Assembly: GCA_902512755.1 (NCBI GenBank)
Contig: CABXKB010000002.1
Span: 50,737 to 114,736 of the forward strand
From: an uncultured Bacteroidota bacterium
GTDB lineage: Bacteria; Bacteroidota; Bacteroidia; Flavobacteriales; Flavobacteriaceae
Direction: 5' to 3'
DNA length: 64,000 nucleotides
Shown here: one piece after another, positions 29,144 to 37,802 of the stretch
Layout: each line of letters begins with the position of its first letter
Numbering within the stretch: the stretch's first letter is position 1
Made by a program: the position numbers and the translations under genes
Notes under the pieces: model-generated
The model's input: the letters and a program-made list of their open reading frames with translations, nothing else
Database searches by the model: none
Told to the model about the DNA's origin: nothing

Positions 29144-32100
29144 TTATGAACTAATTACCCATTTTCCTTGTCTGACAAGTATTTCAGCTTGTTTATATTT
29201 TACAATTTTAGTTTCTCCTGTACTAATATTTTTAATGGTAACTTTTTCGTTACGACCAATTTTAGGTTGATCTCTTACTATTGTTTCAATGATTTGACGC
29301 TGTGGTTGACTTGCTCCAGCACCTACTGAACGAGATTTTTGAGCTAATTCTTCAGTATTAAGAACATCATCCTTAGAAGTTTTAAGTTTTTGTTTAGAAG
29401 TTGACCTTTTAGCCTCATGAATTTGAGCTTCCTTTTGGTTCGGTAAGCCACCCTTGATTAAAAAAGATAGAACTTCTTTGTTTAGGCTATTTAGCATGGC
29501 TTTAAAAAGCTCAAATGCTTCAAATTTATAAATCAATAGTGGGTCTTTTTGCTCATGAACCGCTAGTTGAACTGATTGCTTCAGTTCATCCATTTTTCTT
29601 AAATGGATTTTCCACGCATTATCAATTAGGGCCAGTGTTATATTTCTTTCAAAATCATCAATTAGACTTTTACCCTCTGATTCATAAGCTTCTTTAAGAT
29701 TAGTAACTACGTTCAGTGATTTTAATCCGTCTGTAAATGGAACTACAATTTGTTCAAATTTATTATCAGGTCGTTGATAAACATCTCTAATAACAGGATA
29801 AGCGATATTAGCATTAAGACTTGTTTTTTCATTGTAATGATTTAATGATGACGTGTAAAGGTCTTTTATTAGATCATTTTCTGTTTTTTCTAAAAAAGCA
29901 CTTTCATTGAGAGGAGCTGTCATCGAAAAGGTGCTTATGATTTCAAATTCAAAGTTTTTAAAGTCATTAGAAGCTTTATTATTTAAAACAATATCCTCAC
30001 AAGTATCATAAAGCATATTTAAAACATCTAATTTCAAACGCGAACCCTCAAGAGCATGTCTTCTTCTTTTGTATATAACCTCTCGTTGTGCACTCATTAC
30101 GTCATCATATTCCAACAGACGTTTACGAATTCCAAAATTGTTTTCTTCAACCTTTTTTTGAGCACGCTCAATTGATTTGGTCATCATTGAATGTTGAATG
30201 ACTTCACCTTCTTCCAGACCCATGCGGTCCATAACTTTCGCAACACGCTCTGATCCAAAAAGGCGCATCAGATTGTCTTCTAGAGAGACAAAAAATTGAG
30301 AACTCCCCGGGTCTCCTTGTCTACCAGAACGTCCACGAAGCTGTCTATCAACCCTTCTAGAATCATGACGCTCGGTACCTACAATTGCTAATCCGCCTAC
30401 ATCTTTAACTTCTTGAGATAGTTTAATATCAGTTCCACGACCCGCCATATTTGTAGCTATTGTTACTACTCCTGGATTTCCTGCTTCAGCAACTATATCA
30501 GCTTCTTTTTTGTGCATTTTTGCATTAAGTACGTTATGCTTCACCTTTCGTATGTTTAACATTTTACTTAATAATTCAGAAATTTCAACAGATGTAGTTC
30601 CTATTAAGACTGGCCTACCTTCATTTGAAAATTCACTCACTTTTTCAATTACTGCATTATATTTTTCTCGCTTAGTTTTATAGATTAAATCATCTTCATC
30701 TTTTCTAGCAATTGGTCGGTTAGTTGGTATTTCAATTACATCCAATTTATAAATTTCCCAAAATTCTCCAGCTTCAGTAATCGCCGTCCCAGTCATTCCA
30801 GAAAGTTTATGGTACATACGAAAATAATTCTGTAAAGTAATGGTTGCATATGTCTGGGTAGCTGCTTCAATTTTTACATTTTCTTTAGCCTCAATGGCTT
30901 GATGAAGGCCATCTGAATAACGACGACCTTCCATAATTCTTCCGGTTTGTTCATCAACAATTTTAACTTTGTTATCCATCAATACATACTCTACATTTTT
31001 TTCAAAAAGGGTATAAGCTTTTAAGAGTTGATTCATACTATGTATACGCTCACTTTTGATATCAAAATCTTTAAAAAGCTCTTCTTTTAAGGTCGCTTCT
31101 TTTTTTGAGTCATATCCATTAGATTCAATTTTAGCAATTTCAATTCCAATATCTGGGAGAACAAAAAAATTAACATCTGAATTATCCTCAGAAAGCATTT
31201 GGATGCCCTTTTCTGTGAGATCAATTTGATTATTTTTTTCATCAATAACGAAATATAAATCTTTATCAATGATATGCATTTCACGGTTATTATCTTGCAT
31301 ATAGTGATTTTCAGTTTTTTGTAAAAGCTGCTTGACCCCTTCCTCGCTTAAAAATTTAATCAAGGCCTTGTTTTTTGGTAAACCTCTAAAAACCCTCAAA
31401 AGCAAAATACCTCCTTCAGTTGTATCATCGTCTCGAATTTTAGCTTTTGCTTCAGCTAAAATTCCTGTTAATAAACTTCGCTGATTGTTTACCAAACTAT
31501 TGACATTTGACTTTAAAACATCAAATTCATGCCTATCTCCCTCAGGTGTTGGCCCTGAAATAATCAAGGGTGTTCGTGCATCATCAATTAATACAGAGTC
31601 TACCTCATCAACTATTGCATAATTATGTTTGGGTTGAACTAAATCTTTAGCTGTGTGAGCCATATTATCCCTCAAATAATCAAAGCCGAATTCGTTGTTT
31701 GTGCCATAGGTGATGTCGGCTTGATATGCTTTTCTTCTTTCACTACTATTGGGTTGGTGGTAATCAATACAATCAACACTTAAACCGTGAAATTCAAATA
31801 TAGGTGCCATCCATGCACTATCACGTTTAGCTAAGTAATCATTCACTGTAACCAAGTGAACTCCTTTTCCGGTGAGTGCATTAAGATAAACTGGTAGTGT
31901 AGCTACCAAGGTTTTTCCTTCTCCAGTTTGCATCTCGGCAATTTTTCCCTGATGAAGGGCTATTCCCCCTATCAGCTGGACATCATAATGGATCATATCC
32001 CAAACAATTGGTTTGCCCGCTGCATCCCATGAATTTGACCAAATTGCCTTATCACCTGTTAGTTGGACATATGATTTTGATTGAGAAAGCACTCTGTCAT

Positions 32101-32506
32101 AAGATGATGCCATTACCTCTATTTGTTTATTCATTACAAAACGACGCGCAGTTTCTTTTACAACTGCAAAGGCTTCTGGGAGGATAGAATTAAGTGTATT
32201 TTCGGCATTTTTTCGAGAGGCTTCTTTTTCTTGGTCTATTTGTTTATAAATTGATTCTTTTTTGTCAAGGTCACTTGTGTTCAGAACTTGATCTTCAAGA
32301 CTTTTAATGTTTTTTGAAAAACTTTGATTTTCTTGGGACAATAAGGATTTGAATTGTGATGTTTTTTTCCTAAGTTGATCGCTGCTAAAAGACTCGAAAA
32401 TTTTCTGGTAATCATTGATTTTAGTGACTAGAGGAGTAATTTTTTTTAAATCCTTTTTTGTTTTGTCTCCAACAAAGGTTTTTAATATGCTGTTTAAAAT
32501 ACTCAT
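29144..32506 (-). CDS. secA: Preprotein translocase ATPase SecA
   Basis: Motor of Sec-dependent export, acting with SecYEG. The Walker A motif MQTGEGKT lies at about 192-199, DEAD-like VDEVDSVLIDDARTP follows, and the second motor half has NMAGRGTDIKL and QLRGRSGRQGDPG. The 1120 residues exceed the 901 of E. coli, owing to an insertion ahead of Walker A (about 70-150) and another in the preprotein region, as is usual in Bacteroidota. The C-terminus ends in a short basic/beta segment and lacks the Cys-rich zinc motif that binds SecB in proteobacteria. It stands alone; a terminator separates it from the DUF2795 gene upstream. Confidence 0.97.
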   Translation of the reverse strand: MSILNSILKTFVGDKTKKDLKKITPLVTKINDYQKIFESFSSDQLRKKTSQFKSLLSQENQSFSKNIKSLEDQVLNTSDLDKKESIYKQIDQEKEASRKNAENTLNSILPEAFAVVKETARRFVMNKQIEVMASSYDRVLSQSKSYVQLTGDKAIWSNSWDAAGKPIVWDMIHYDVQLIGGIALHQGKIAEMQTGEGKTLVATLPVYLNALTGKGVHLVTVNDYLAKRDSAWMAPIFEFHGLSVDCIDYHQPNSSERRKAYQADITYGTNNEFGFDYLRDNMAHTAKDLVQPKHNYAIVDEVDSVLIDDARTPLIISGPTPEGDRHEFDVLKSNVNSLVNNQRSLLTGILAEAKAKIRDDDTTEGGILLLRVFRGLPKNKALIKFLSEEGVKQLLQKTENHYMQDNNREMHIIDKDLYFVIDEKNNQIDLTEKGIQMLSEDNSDVNFFVLPDIGIEIAKIESNGYDSKKEATLKEELFKDFDIKSERIHSMNQLLKAYTLFEKNVEYVLMDNKVKIVDEQTGRIMEGRRYSDGLHQAIEAKENVKIEAATQTYATITLQNYFRMYHKLSGMTGTAITEAGEFWEIYKLDVIEIPTNRPIARKDEDDLIYKTKREKYNAVIEKVSEFSNEGRPVLIGTTSVEISELLSKMLNIRKVKHNVLNAKMHKKEADIVAEAGNPGVVTIATNMAGRGTDIKLSQEVKDVGGLAIVGTERHDSRRVDRQLRGRSGRQGDPGSSQFFVSLEDNLMRLFGSERVAKVMDRMGLEEGEVIQHSMMTKSIERAQKKVEENNFGIRKRLLEYDDVMSAQREVIYKRRRHALEGSRLKLDVLNMLYDTCEDIVLNNKASNDFKNFEFEIISTFSMTAPLNESAFLEKTENDLIKDLYTSSLNHYNEKTSLNANIAYPVIRDVYQRPDNKFEQIVVPFTDGLKSLNVVTNLKEAYESEGKSLIDDFERNITLALIDNAWKIHLRKMDELKQSVQLAVHEQKDPLLIYKFEAFELFKAMLNSLNKEVLSFLIKGGLPNQKEAQIHEAKRSTSKQKLKTSKDDVLNTEELAQKSRSVGAGASQPQRQIIETIVRDQPKIGRNEKVTIKNISTGETKIVKYKQAEILVRQGKWVISS

Positions 32507-32544
32507 AAGCGATTTAGAATCTATTTTAATCTTTCAAAGTAACT

Positions 32545-32574
32545 AAAAAAAAAGCCTCAAATAAGAGACTTTTT
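32545..32574 (-). terminator. Rho-independent terminator of the DUF2795 gene
   Basis: On the minus strand a ten-base-pair stem (32574-32565 with 32558-32549, including one G-T wobble) closes a six-base loop and is followed by nine T. Read on the plus strand the wobble becomes a C-A mismatch, so the element points in the minus direction, away from DUF2795 and towards secA. Confidence 0.75.
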
Positions 32575-32594
32575 AAATTCATTTTATAGATTAC

Positions 32595-32816
32595 TTAATA
32601 TTCATCCTCATTCCAAAGATAATCTTCCTCAGTGGGAAAGTCTGGCCAAATTTCTTCTATGGATTCATAAATATCTTCTTCGTCTTCCATTGACTGAAGA
32701 TTTTCTACTACTTCAAGAGGAGCTCCAGTTCGAATTGAGAAATCTATTAATTCATCTTTAGTTGCTGGCCAAGGGGCATCACTTAAATACGAAGCTAATT
32801 CTAATGTCCAATACAT
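32595..32816 (-). CDS. DUF2795 family small acidic protein
   Basis: A 73-residue protein with a DUF2795 core (LASYLSDAPWPATKDELIDF at 6-25, then the IRTGAPLEVVENLQSM helix) followed by a very acidic, aromatic tail (EDEEDIYESIEEIWPDFP and so on). The N-terminal half looks like a small helical, possibly nucleic-acid- or protein-binding module. Family function is unknown to me; in Bacteroidota it is commonly a stand-alone gene. It is one here, with its own canonical promoter (32834-32863) and terminator (32545-32574). Its size and acidic tail suggest a structural or regulatory partner rather than an enzyme. Confidence 0.85.
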   Translation of the reverse strand: MYWTLELASYLSDAPWPATKDELIDFSIRTGAPLEVVENLQSMEDEEDIYESIEEIWPDFPTEEDYLWNEDEY

Positions 32817-32833
32817 AAGGAAATATTTTTTTG

Positions 32834-32863
32834 CAAAAATAAATTTTTAAATATATTATACAA
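32834..32863 (-). promoter_or_regulatory. Bacteroidota-type promoter of the DUF2795 gene
   Basis: On the minus strand TTG (32863-32861), a 19-base spacer and TATTTTTG (32841-32834) match the -33/-7 consensus exactly. The -7 box ends 18 bases before the ATG at 32816, leaving a very short untranslated leader. Confidence 0.6.
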
Positions 32864-32867
32864 CTTT

Positions 32868-33434
32868 TTAGTGAAATTTGTTTCCACTCCATTTAACTTC
32901 CTTAATTTCTAATTCATGAGCGAAAAATCTTGAAAGAGTAAAAAAATAATCAGATAAACGGTTCACGTAAGCAATTATTATGCCTGAAATTTTGATTTCT
33001 TTATCCAGTTCTGTTACATGTCGTTCTGCTCTTCTGCATATACATCTTGCAATATGACAATATGAAATTGAGACATGACCTCCTGGAATTATAAAGTTCC
33101 GTAGAGGAGGGAGTTTAAATGTCAGTTTATCAATTTCTTCTTCAATGAAAATTATAGTTTTATTTTCTAAAGGTTTTAAATTTGATGGAAAATCTGTTTT
33201 TGAGTCAGTAGCCAATTCAGCTGCTACAACCATTAACTGTTTTTGCACTTTAATTAAAGTGCCTTTAATTTCAATAGTATTAGTAGTGTCCCTTATTAAT
33301 CCTAGCCAGGCTATTAGTTCATCTATTGCCCCGTATGCTTTGATTCTAATATCATGTTTAGGAACTCTTTTTCCAGACATTAAGCTAGTTATACCATTAT
33401 CCCCTGTTTTTGTGTATACTTTATTCTCTTTCAT
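32868..33434 (-). CDS. Cob(I)alamin adenosyltransferase, PduO type
   Basis: Transfers adenosyl from ATP to cob(I)alamin or its precursor, making adenosylcobalamin. The N-terminal ATP motif TKTGDNGITSL (8-18) and the later RRAERHV and YVNRLSDYFF blocks identify the PduO-type (EutT/MMAB-like) fold. The 188 residues match a single-domain enzyme. No cobalamin biosynthetic or B12-dependent enzyme gene lies next to it here, so it probably serves a B12-dependent mutase or reductase elsewhere, or salvages corrinoids. It follows lnt on the same strand after a 91-base gap. Confidence 0.9.
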   Translation of the reverse strand: MKENKVYTKTGDNGITSLMSGKRVPKHDIRIKAYGAIDELIAWLGLIRDTTNTIEIKGTLIKVQKQLMVVAAELATDSKTDFPSNLKPLENKTIIFIEEEIDKLTFKLPPLRNFIIPGGHVSISYCHIARCICRRAERHVTELDKEIKISGIIIAYVNRLSDYFFTLSRFFAHELEIKEVKWSGNKFH

Positions 33435-33525
33435 GTGCTAGCCTATCCTTTATTACTAGTTAAAAACGGATTGAAAAAATAAATTTATAAATTATATTTT
33501 ATTAAACCTCCAATGTCTTTGGGTT

Positions 33526-35142
33526 TTACTTAAAGAATTTATTTTTTTTAAAACGACCACTTATAGCAAGTAGGAAAAAGAGTACAGCTATAAAAATACT
33601 CCAGCGTGCAATTATATCTCCATAACGAGTATAAAAAGTAAGTTTTGATCTTGAAGTAATATCTCCTTTTAGCACTGTTTTTAAATCATATTTAGTCTCT
33701 TTAATAATTTCTCCTCGCGCATCTATAATTGCTGAAATTCCTGTATTAGCACTTCGCACAATATCTCTTCGATTTTCTATTGCACGAAGGCGAGTATAAC
33801 TTATCAACTGCTTGTGTCCTGGTGTTTCGCCCCACCAAGCATCATTTGAAATTACTGCTAAAAAAGTAGCTCCTTCTTTTACATAACCCGTAACAAATTC
33901 ACCAAAAATTGATTCCCAACAAATTACAGGTGCTGCTATTTCCTGATTCATTGAATGGGAAAAAACAGATCGTTTTTGTTGAATTCTGCGACTTGCCACG
34001 GTGCCTCCCATATCAATCATAAAATCACCCAAAAGAGGTTTAAGTATTTTTTTAAAAGGCATGTTTTCAACACCTACTACTAATTTTGATTTATGGTAAA
34101 CCTCAATATCTTTTTGATATTGTTCACTTAGGGCACTATTATAATATTCTACCCAAAGATTTTTTTTAATATAATTTGCTGTTAGTGAGGGAGCATTTTC
34201 TTTAAAATATGTATCGTAAAATTGAATACCGCTAATTATTTGTGTATTTGGAAAACTAGCGAGTTTTTTTTGAAGTTCATTATGAATTTTACTTTTTCGA
34301 AATGATAATAATTCCTCACCATAACCCTCGGAAAAATAAGTTTCTGGTGTTAACACATAGTCAGTGCTTTTTGTTAGGTGAGGTTTTAATTGGCTAAATA
34401 ATTGATTTAAAAAATCCTCATTGGTTAATTTGTATTTTGAATTATAAGGATCTATATTGGGTTGCATCATTATTACTTCAATCACTTTATCTTGAACTTC
34501 GACTTTTTGATAGAGATACAATGAAAATGCAACGGGTAAAGCTATTGCAATTAATGGAGCAATTAATTTTCGAATTATAATTTTAATAGAGGTGAAATCT
34601 TGTTGTTTAAGTAATTGAAAAATCCATACATTAATACACAACACCCAAAGTGAACCTCCGAAAGTTCCTGTATATTCATACCATTGTATCCAATAAATCT
34701 TCTCTGAAAATACATTTCCAAGATTAAGCCAGGTCCAAGAAAAGTCCCAAATCAGATGTAATTTTTCAAAGGCAATCCAAATACTGATAAGAAAAATATA
34801 GGCACTTCTATATGGCAACCTACTCTTTGCCCAATAAAAAAGCAGAAATATTAAAGCATAAAAAAGACTATTACACAAGTTTGCAAATAACATTCCAAAA
34901 AGTGTAGAGTTATATAGCCACCATGTTGTAATTAGGTTCCATATCAAAAAACTTATGTAACTGTGAATAAAAATTCTCAAGCTCTTTAGTTTTGAATTGT
35001 CGTTAAGTATTGAATCTTCTAGATACAATAAGGGGATTAAAGAAATAAAAATCAGAGCCGTAAGGCCTTGAATAGGCCAAGAAAGGCCAAGCGCTATACC
35101 TGAAGCTATAGATAGAGAAAGATGTTTTATTGTCTTTGACAT
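33526..35142 (-). CDS. lnt: Apolipoprotein N-acyltransferase
   Basis: Adds the third acyl chain to the N-terminal Cys of lipoproteins in the inner membrane. N-terminal half: several membrane helices (about 8-45, 55-80, 85-105, 112-130, 155-180, 190-212). C-terminal half: carbon-nitrogen hydrolase domain with a Glu-Lys-Cys triad visible as Glu267 (LTPETYF), Lys351 (YHKSKLVVGVE) and Cys408 (VICWESIF). The 538 residues are typical. It acts on lipoproteins such as the ones encoded in this window at 23228 and 45241. It is divergent from pssA. Confidence 0.92.
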   Translation of the reverse strand: MSKTIKHLSLSIASGIALGLSWPIQGLTALIFISLIPLLYLEDSILNDNSKLKSLRIFIHSYISFLIWNLITTWWLYNSTLFGMLFANLCNSLFYALIFLLFYWAKSRLPYRSAYIFLISIWIAFEKLHLIWDFSWTWLNLGNVFSEKIYWIQWYEYTGTFGGSLWVLCINVWIFQLLKQQDFTSIKIIIRKLIAPLIAIALPVAFSLYLYQKVEVQDKVIEVIMMQPNIDPYNSKYKLTNEDFLNQLFSQLKPHLTKSTDYVLTPETYFSEGYGEELLSFRKSKIHNELQKKLASFPNTQIISGIQFYDTYFKENAPSLTANYIKKNLWVEYYNSALSEQYQKDIEVYHKSKLVVGVENMPFKKILKPLLGDFMIDMGGTVASRRIQQKRSVFSHSMNQEIAAPVICWESIFGEFVTGYVKEGATFLAVISNDAWWGETPGHKQLISYTRLRAIENRRDIVRSANTGISAIIDARGEIIKETKYDLKTVLKGDITSRSKLTFYTRYGDIIARWSIFIAVLFFLLAISGRFKKNKFFK

Positions 35143-35209
35143 TTGTACGAATTTAATTTTTTTGAAGTTATTGCAATTACTATATTGTCAAAAATTAGAA
35201 TATTTTTTT

Positions 35210-35956
35210 GTGGAGTTAATAAAACGAAGTATTCCCAATCTTTTTACTGCACTTAATTTTTTATGTGGTTGTTTTGCAACGTATTTAGCTTTTAAAAATC
35301 TATTTGAAGCTGCTTTTTTAATGGTTTTCTTAGGAGCTTTCTTTGATCTCTTTGATGGTTTTTTGGCACGTCTATTAAAAGCAGAAAGCAGCTTCGGTCT
35401 TCAATTTGATTCAATGGCAGATTTGATTACTAGCGGATTTGTTCCTGGCATTGTCATGTATAACCTTTTTTTAGAAATTGGAGTACGAGAATTAAATTTT
35501 ACAACACATATTTTACAAAGTGAGTTTACATTTTCATTTGCTCCTTATGCTTTAGTAGGATTCTTGATTCCTTTAGCTGCTGGGATTCGTTTAGCAAGAT
35601 TTAATATTGACGATGATCAGCAATATGATTTTAAAGGACTGCCTGCTCCAGCAAATGCACTTTTAATAGTTGCATTACCACTAATAATTGAGCATCCACA
35701 ATTTGCATCAATAAAACCAGTAATAAGATCATTTCCAGCTCTTTTGGCAATTACATTGATCTCATCATTAATTATGAATATTCGCCTTCCTTTGTTTTCA
35801 TTCAAAATTAAATCTTCAAATCTAAACGACTATAGCTACCAATTAATTCTTTTTGTGTTATGTTTCCCCGTCTTTTACTTATTTAACTGGGTCGCTGTGC
35901 CTTTATTAATTTTGATTTATCTTATTTTAAATTTCATCAGAAATAGTATTAAATAA
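35210..35956 (+). CDS. pssA: CDP-diacylglycerol-serine O-phosphatidyltransferase
   Basis: Makes phosphatidylserine from CDP-diacylglycerol and serine in the inner membrane, feeding phosphatidylethanolamine synthesis. The CDP-alcohol phosphatidyltransferase motif DG-x2-AR-x8-G-x3-D-x3-D is complete (DGFLAR, then FG, QFDSMAD) within the first third. Six or so hydrophobic helices follow. I use GTG 35210 as start, giving 248 residues that begin just before RSIPNLFTALN, as is usual; an upstream TTG at 35162 would add 16 residues without family support. The gene ends 38 bases from lptB, tail to tail. Confidence 0.9.
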   Translation: MELIKRSIPNLFTALNFLCGCFATYLAFKNLFEAAFLMVFLGAFFDLFDGFLARLLKAESSFGLQFDSMADLITSGFVPGIVMYNLFLEIGVRELNFTTHILQSEFTFSFAPYALVGFLIPLAAGIRLARFNIDDDQQYDFKGLPAPANALLIVALPLIIEHPQFASIKPVIRSFPALLAITLISSLIMNIRLPLFSFKIKSSNLNDYSYQLILFVLCFPVFYLFNWVAVPLLILIYLILNFIRNSIK

Positions 35957-35994
35957 AATTTAAAATTAATCTTCAAATGACTTTTTGAATTAGC

Positions 35995-36735
35995 TCAAAA
36001 AGATAATTTTTTTTTGCGAAGTTCAAAATTTTGACCAAGATATACTTTGCGGACCATTTCGTCTTCGGCTAGTTCTTCTGGTGTTCCAGCTTTTAAGATA
36101 CTTCCCTCAAACATGAGATAGGTTTTATCTGTAATAGCAAGTGTTTCTTGTACGTTGTGATCTGTAATTAGTATACCGATATTTTTCTTTTTTAAATGGG
36201 CTACAATTTTTTGAATGTCTTCAACGGCTACTGGATCTACTCCTGCAAATGGTTCATCAAGTAAAACAAATTTTGGATCAGTAGCAAGTGCTCTTGCAAT
36301 TTCAGTTCTCCTTCGTTCTCCACCAGAAAGCAGGTCTCCACGATTTTTACGAATGTGATTTAATCCAAATTCTTCCAAAAGTGATTCCATTTTTTCTTTT
36401 TGCAAATTTTTACTCAGGTTTGTCATTTGAAGTACGCTAAGGATGTTGTTTTCTACACTTAGTTTACGAAATACGGATGCCTCTTGGGCTAAATAACCAA
36501 TACCTCTTTGAGCCCTTTGATACATTGGAAATTTTGTAATTTCTTGATTATCAATATAAATAGAGCCATCATTTGGTTTTATTAGACCTACAATCATATA
36601 AAACGAAGTTGTTTTTCCTGCTCCATTGGGTCCTAGTAGACCAACAATTTCTCCATTAGCTACCTCCAGGGAGATACCTTTCACAACTTTTCGTCCTTTA
36701 TACGATTTTTCTATTCCTTCTGCGCGTAATTTCAT
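35995..36735 (-). CDS. lptB: LPS export ABC transporter ATPase LptB
   Basis: Energises extraction of lipopolysaccharide from the inner membrane with LptFGC. Walker A is GPNGAGKT (35-42), the ABC signature LSGGERRRTEIARAL lies at about 141-155, Walker B is FVLLDEPFAGVDP, and the switch histidine is in ITDHNVQET. The 246 residues and LSGGERRR signature separate LptB from LivF/LivG-type ATPases. It follows tatC by 50 bases on the same strand, a common arrangement in Bacteroidota as I recall. The partner membrane components are outside this window. Confidence 0.93.
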   Translation of the reverse strand: MKLRAEGIEKSYKGRKVVKGISLEVANGEIVGLLGPNGAGKTTSFYMIVGLIKPNDGSIYIDNQEITKFPMYQRAQRGIGYLAQEASVFRKLSVENNILSVLQMTNLSKNLQKEKMESLLEEFGLNHIRKNRGDLLSGGERRRTEIARALATDPKFVLLDEPFAGVDPVAVEDIQKIVAHLKKKNIGILITDHNVQETLAITDKTYLMFEGSILKAGTPEELAEDEMVRKVYLGQNFELRKKKLSF

Positions 36736-36785
36736 TATCTTTTTTGTTATGAGTTTTTAATACTTTTTGAAAATTTAATCTGATA

Positions 36786-37610
36786 TCATATGTTTTCAAG
36801 CATTTCATCTTGTTTTCTTATTACAATTCTCGATATTAAGATACTCACTTCGTAAAGAATAAGTATTGGAATACTGACAATGATTTGACTTGCTATATCT
36901 GGAGGTGTAATAATAGCTGATAGGCTTAAGACCACTACAAGTGAAACTTTTCTATTCTTTCTTAAAAAATTGGGAGTTAGAATACCCACTTTAGTTAAAA
37001 AATAAACTATAATTGGTAATTCAAAAATTATTCCAGCAGCTAAAACGGAAGCTCTTAATAGCCCTATATAGCTGCTCAAATCAAAATCATTAAAAATTTC
37101 ACTGCTAACAGAGTAATTTCCTAAAAAGTTAATTGAAAGAGGTGTTACAATAAAGTAACCAAAAAGAACTCCAAAGAAGAATAACATTGAGGCAATAAAA
37201 ATAAAACCTCGTGCATTTTTACGTTCTTTTTCATAAAGCCCAGGACTTATAAATTTCCAAAATTCAAAAACAATGTAAGGGAAAGCCACAATGAAACCAG
37301 CGAGAATTGAAGTCCATAAGTGAGCAGAAAATTGACCTGCCATGGTTCGACTTTGAATTCTAAAAGGCAAATCATCTATACAAAAACTATTTCCTTGACC
37401 AAGGGTTTGTGATATATTACAAAACCAACGATAGGTAATGAAATCTTTTTGTTTGGGGCCAAAAAGTATGACGTCAAAAATAAAATCTTTAAAAATAAAA
37501 GCCACAGTAGCCACAATTAATATTGCAATTACTGAACGAATAAGATGCCAACGTAATTCTTCAAGATGATCCAAAAACGACATTTCATCTTTTGGTTGTT
37601 TGGCACTCAT
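36786..37610 (-). CDS. tatC: Sec-independent protein translocase TatC
   Basis: Receptor for twin-arginine signal peptides in the inner membrane. The N-terminal EMSFLDHLEELRWHLIRS block and six predicted hydrophobic helices are characteristic, and the P-x-PDIASQ loop (ITPPDIASQ) before the last helices is present. The 274 residues include a periplasmic loop with two cysteines (around 65-80). No tatA or tatB lies beside it, so those are encoded elsewhere. A possible client, the RR-signal subunit-3 protein at the right end, is in this window. Confidence 0.94.
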   Translation of the reverse strand: MSAKQPKDEMSFLDHLEELRWHLIRSVIAILIVATVAFIFKDFIFDVILFGPKQKDFITYRWFCNISQTLGQGNSFCIDDLPFRIQSRTMAGQFSAHLWTSILAGFIVAFPYIVFEFWKFISPGLYEKERKNARGFIFIASMLFFFGVLFGYFIVTPLSINFLGNYSVSSEIFNDFDLSSYIGLLRASVLAAGIIFELPIIVYFLTKVGILTPNFLRKNRKVSLVVVLSLSAIITPPDIASQIIVSIPILILYEVSILISRIVIRKQDEMLENI

Positions 37611-37802
37611 AGGGTGGTTAGTTTTTAATGAATTTAAATTAATTGTAAAAATATCAAAAACAAATGGTATCCTGAATCATTTTTTCATTTATAAGGGTTT
37701 CAATTTTAGATATTTTGTTTTAAATTAACCTTGTATTTCCTCTTGGAATTTAATATATTACAATTAAAAGCTCCTGAAAAAAATTAAATTCATTTTACCT
37801 TC
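37611..37802. other. Divergent intergenic region between tatC and recQ
   Basis: About 190 AT-rich bases that should hold both promoters. No exact TAnnTTTG match was found in either direction; a near match for tatC, TACCATTTG with one extra base, reads on the minus strand around 37652-37660. No hairpin or repeat stands out. Confidence 0.35.

Noticed and set aside
33486-33530. Hairpin around the lnt stop codon (AAACCTCCAA...TTGGGTTT)
   Set aside because: The stem is bulged and the following bases are A/T mixed without a clear T-run; too weak for a terminator.
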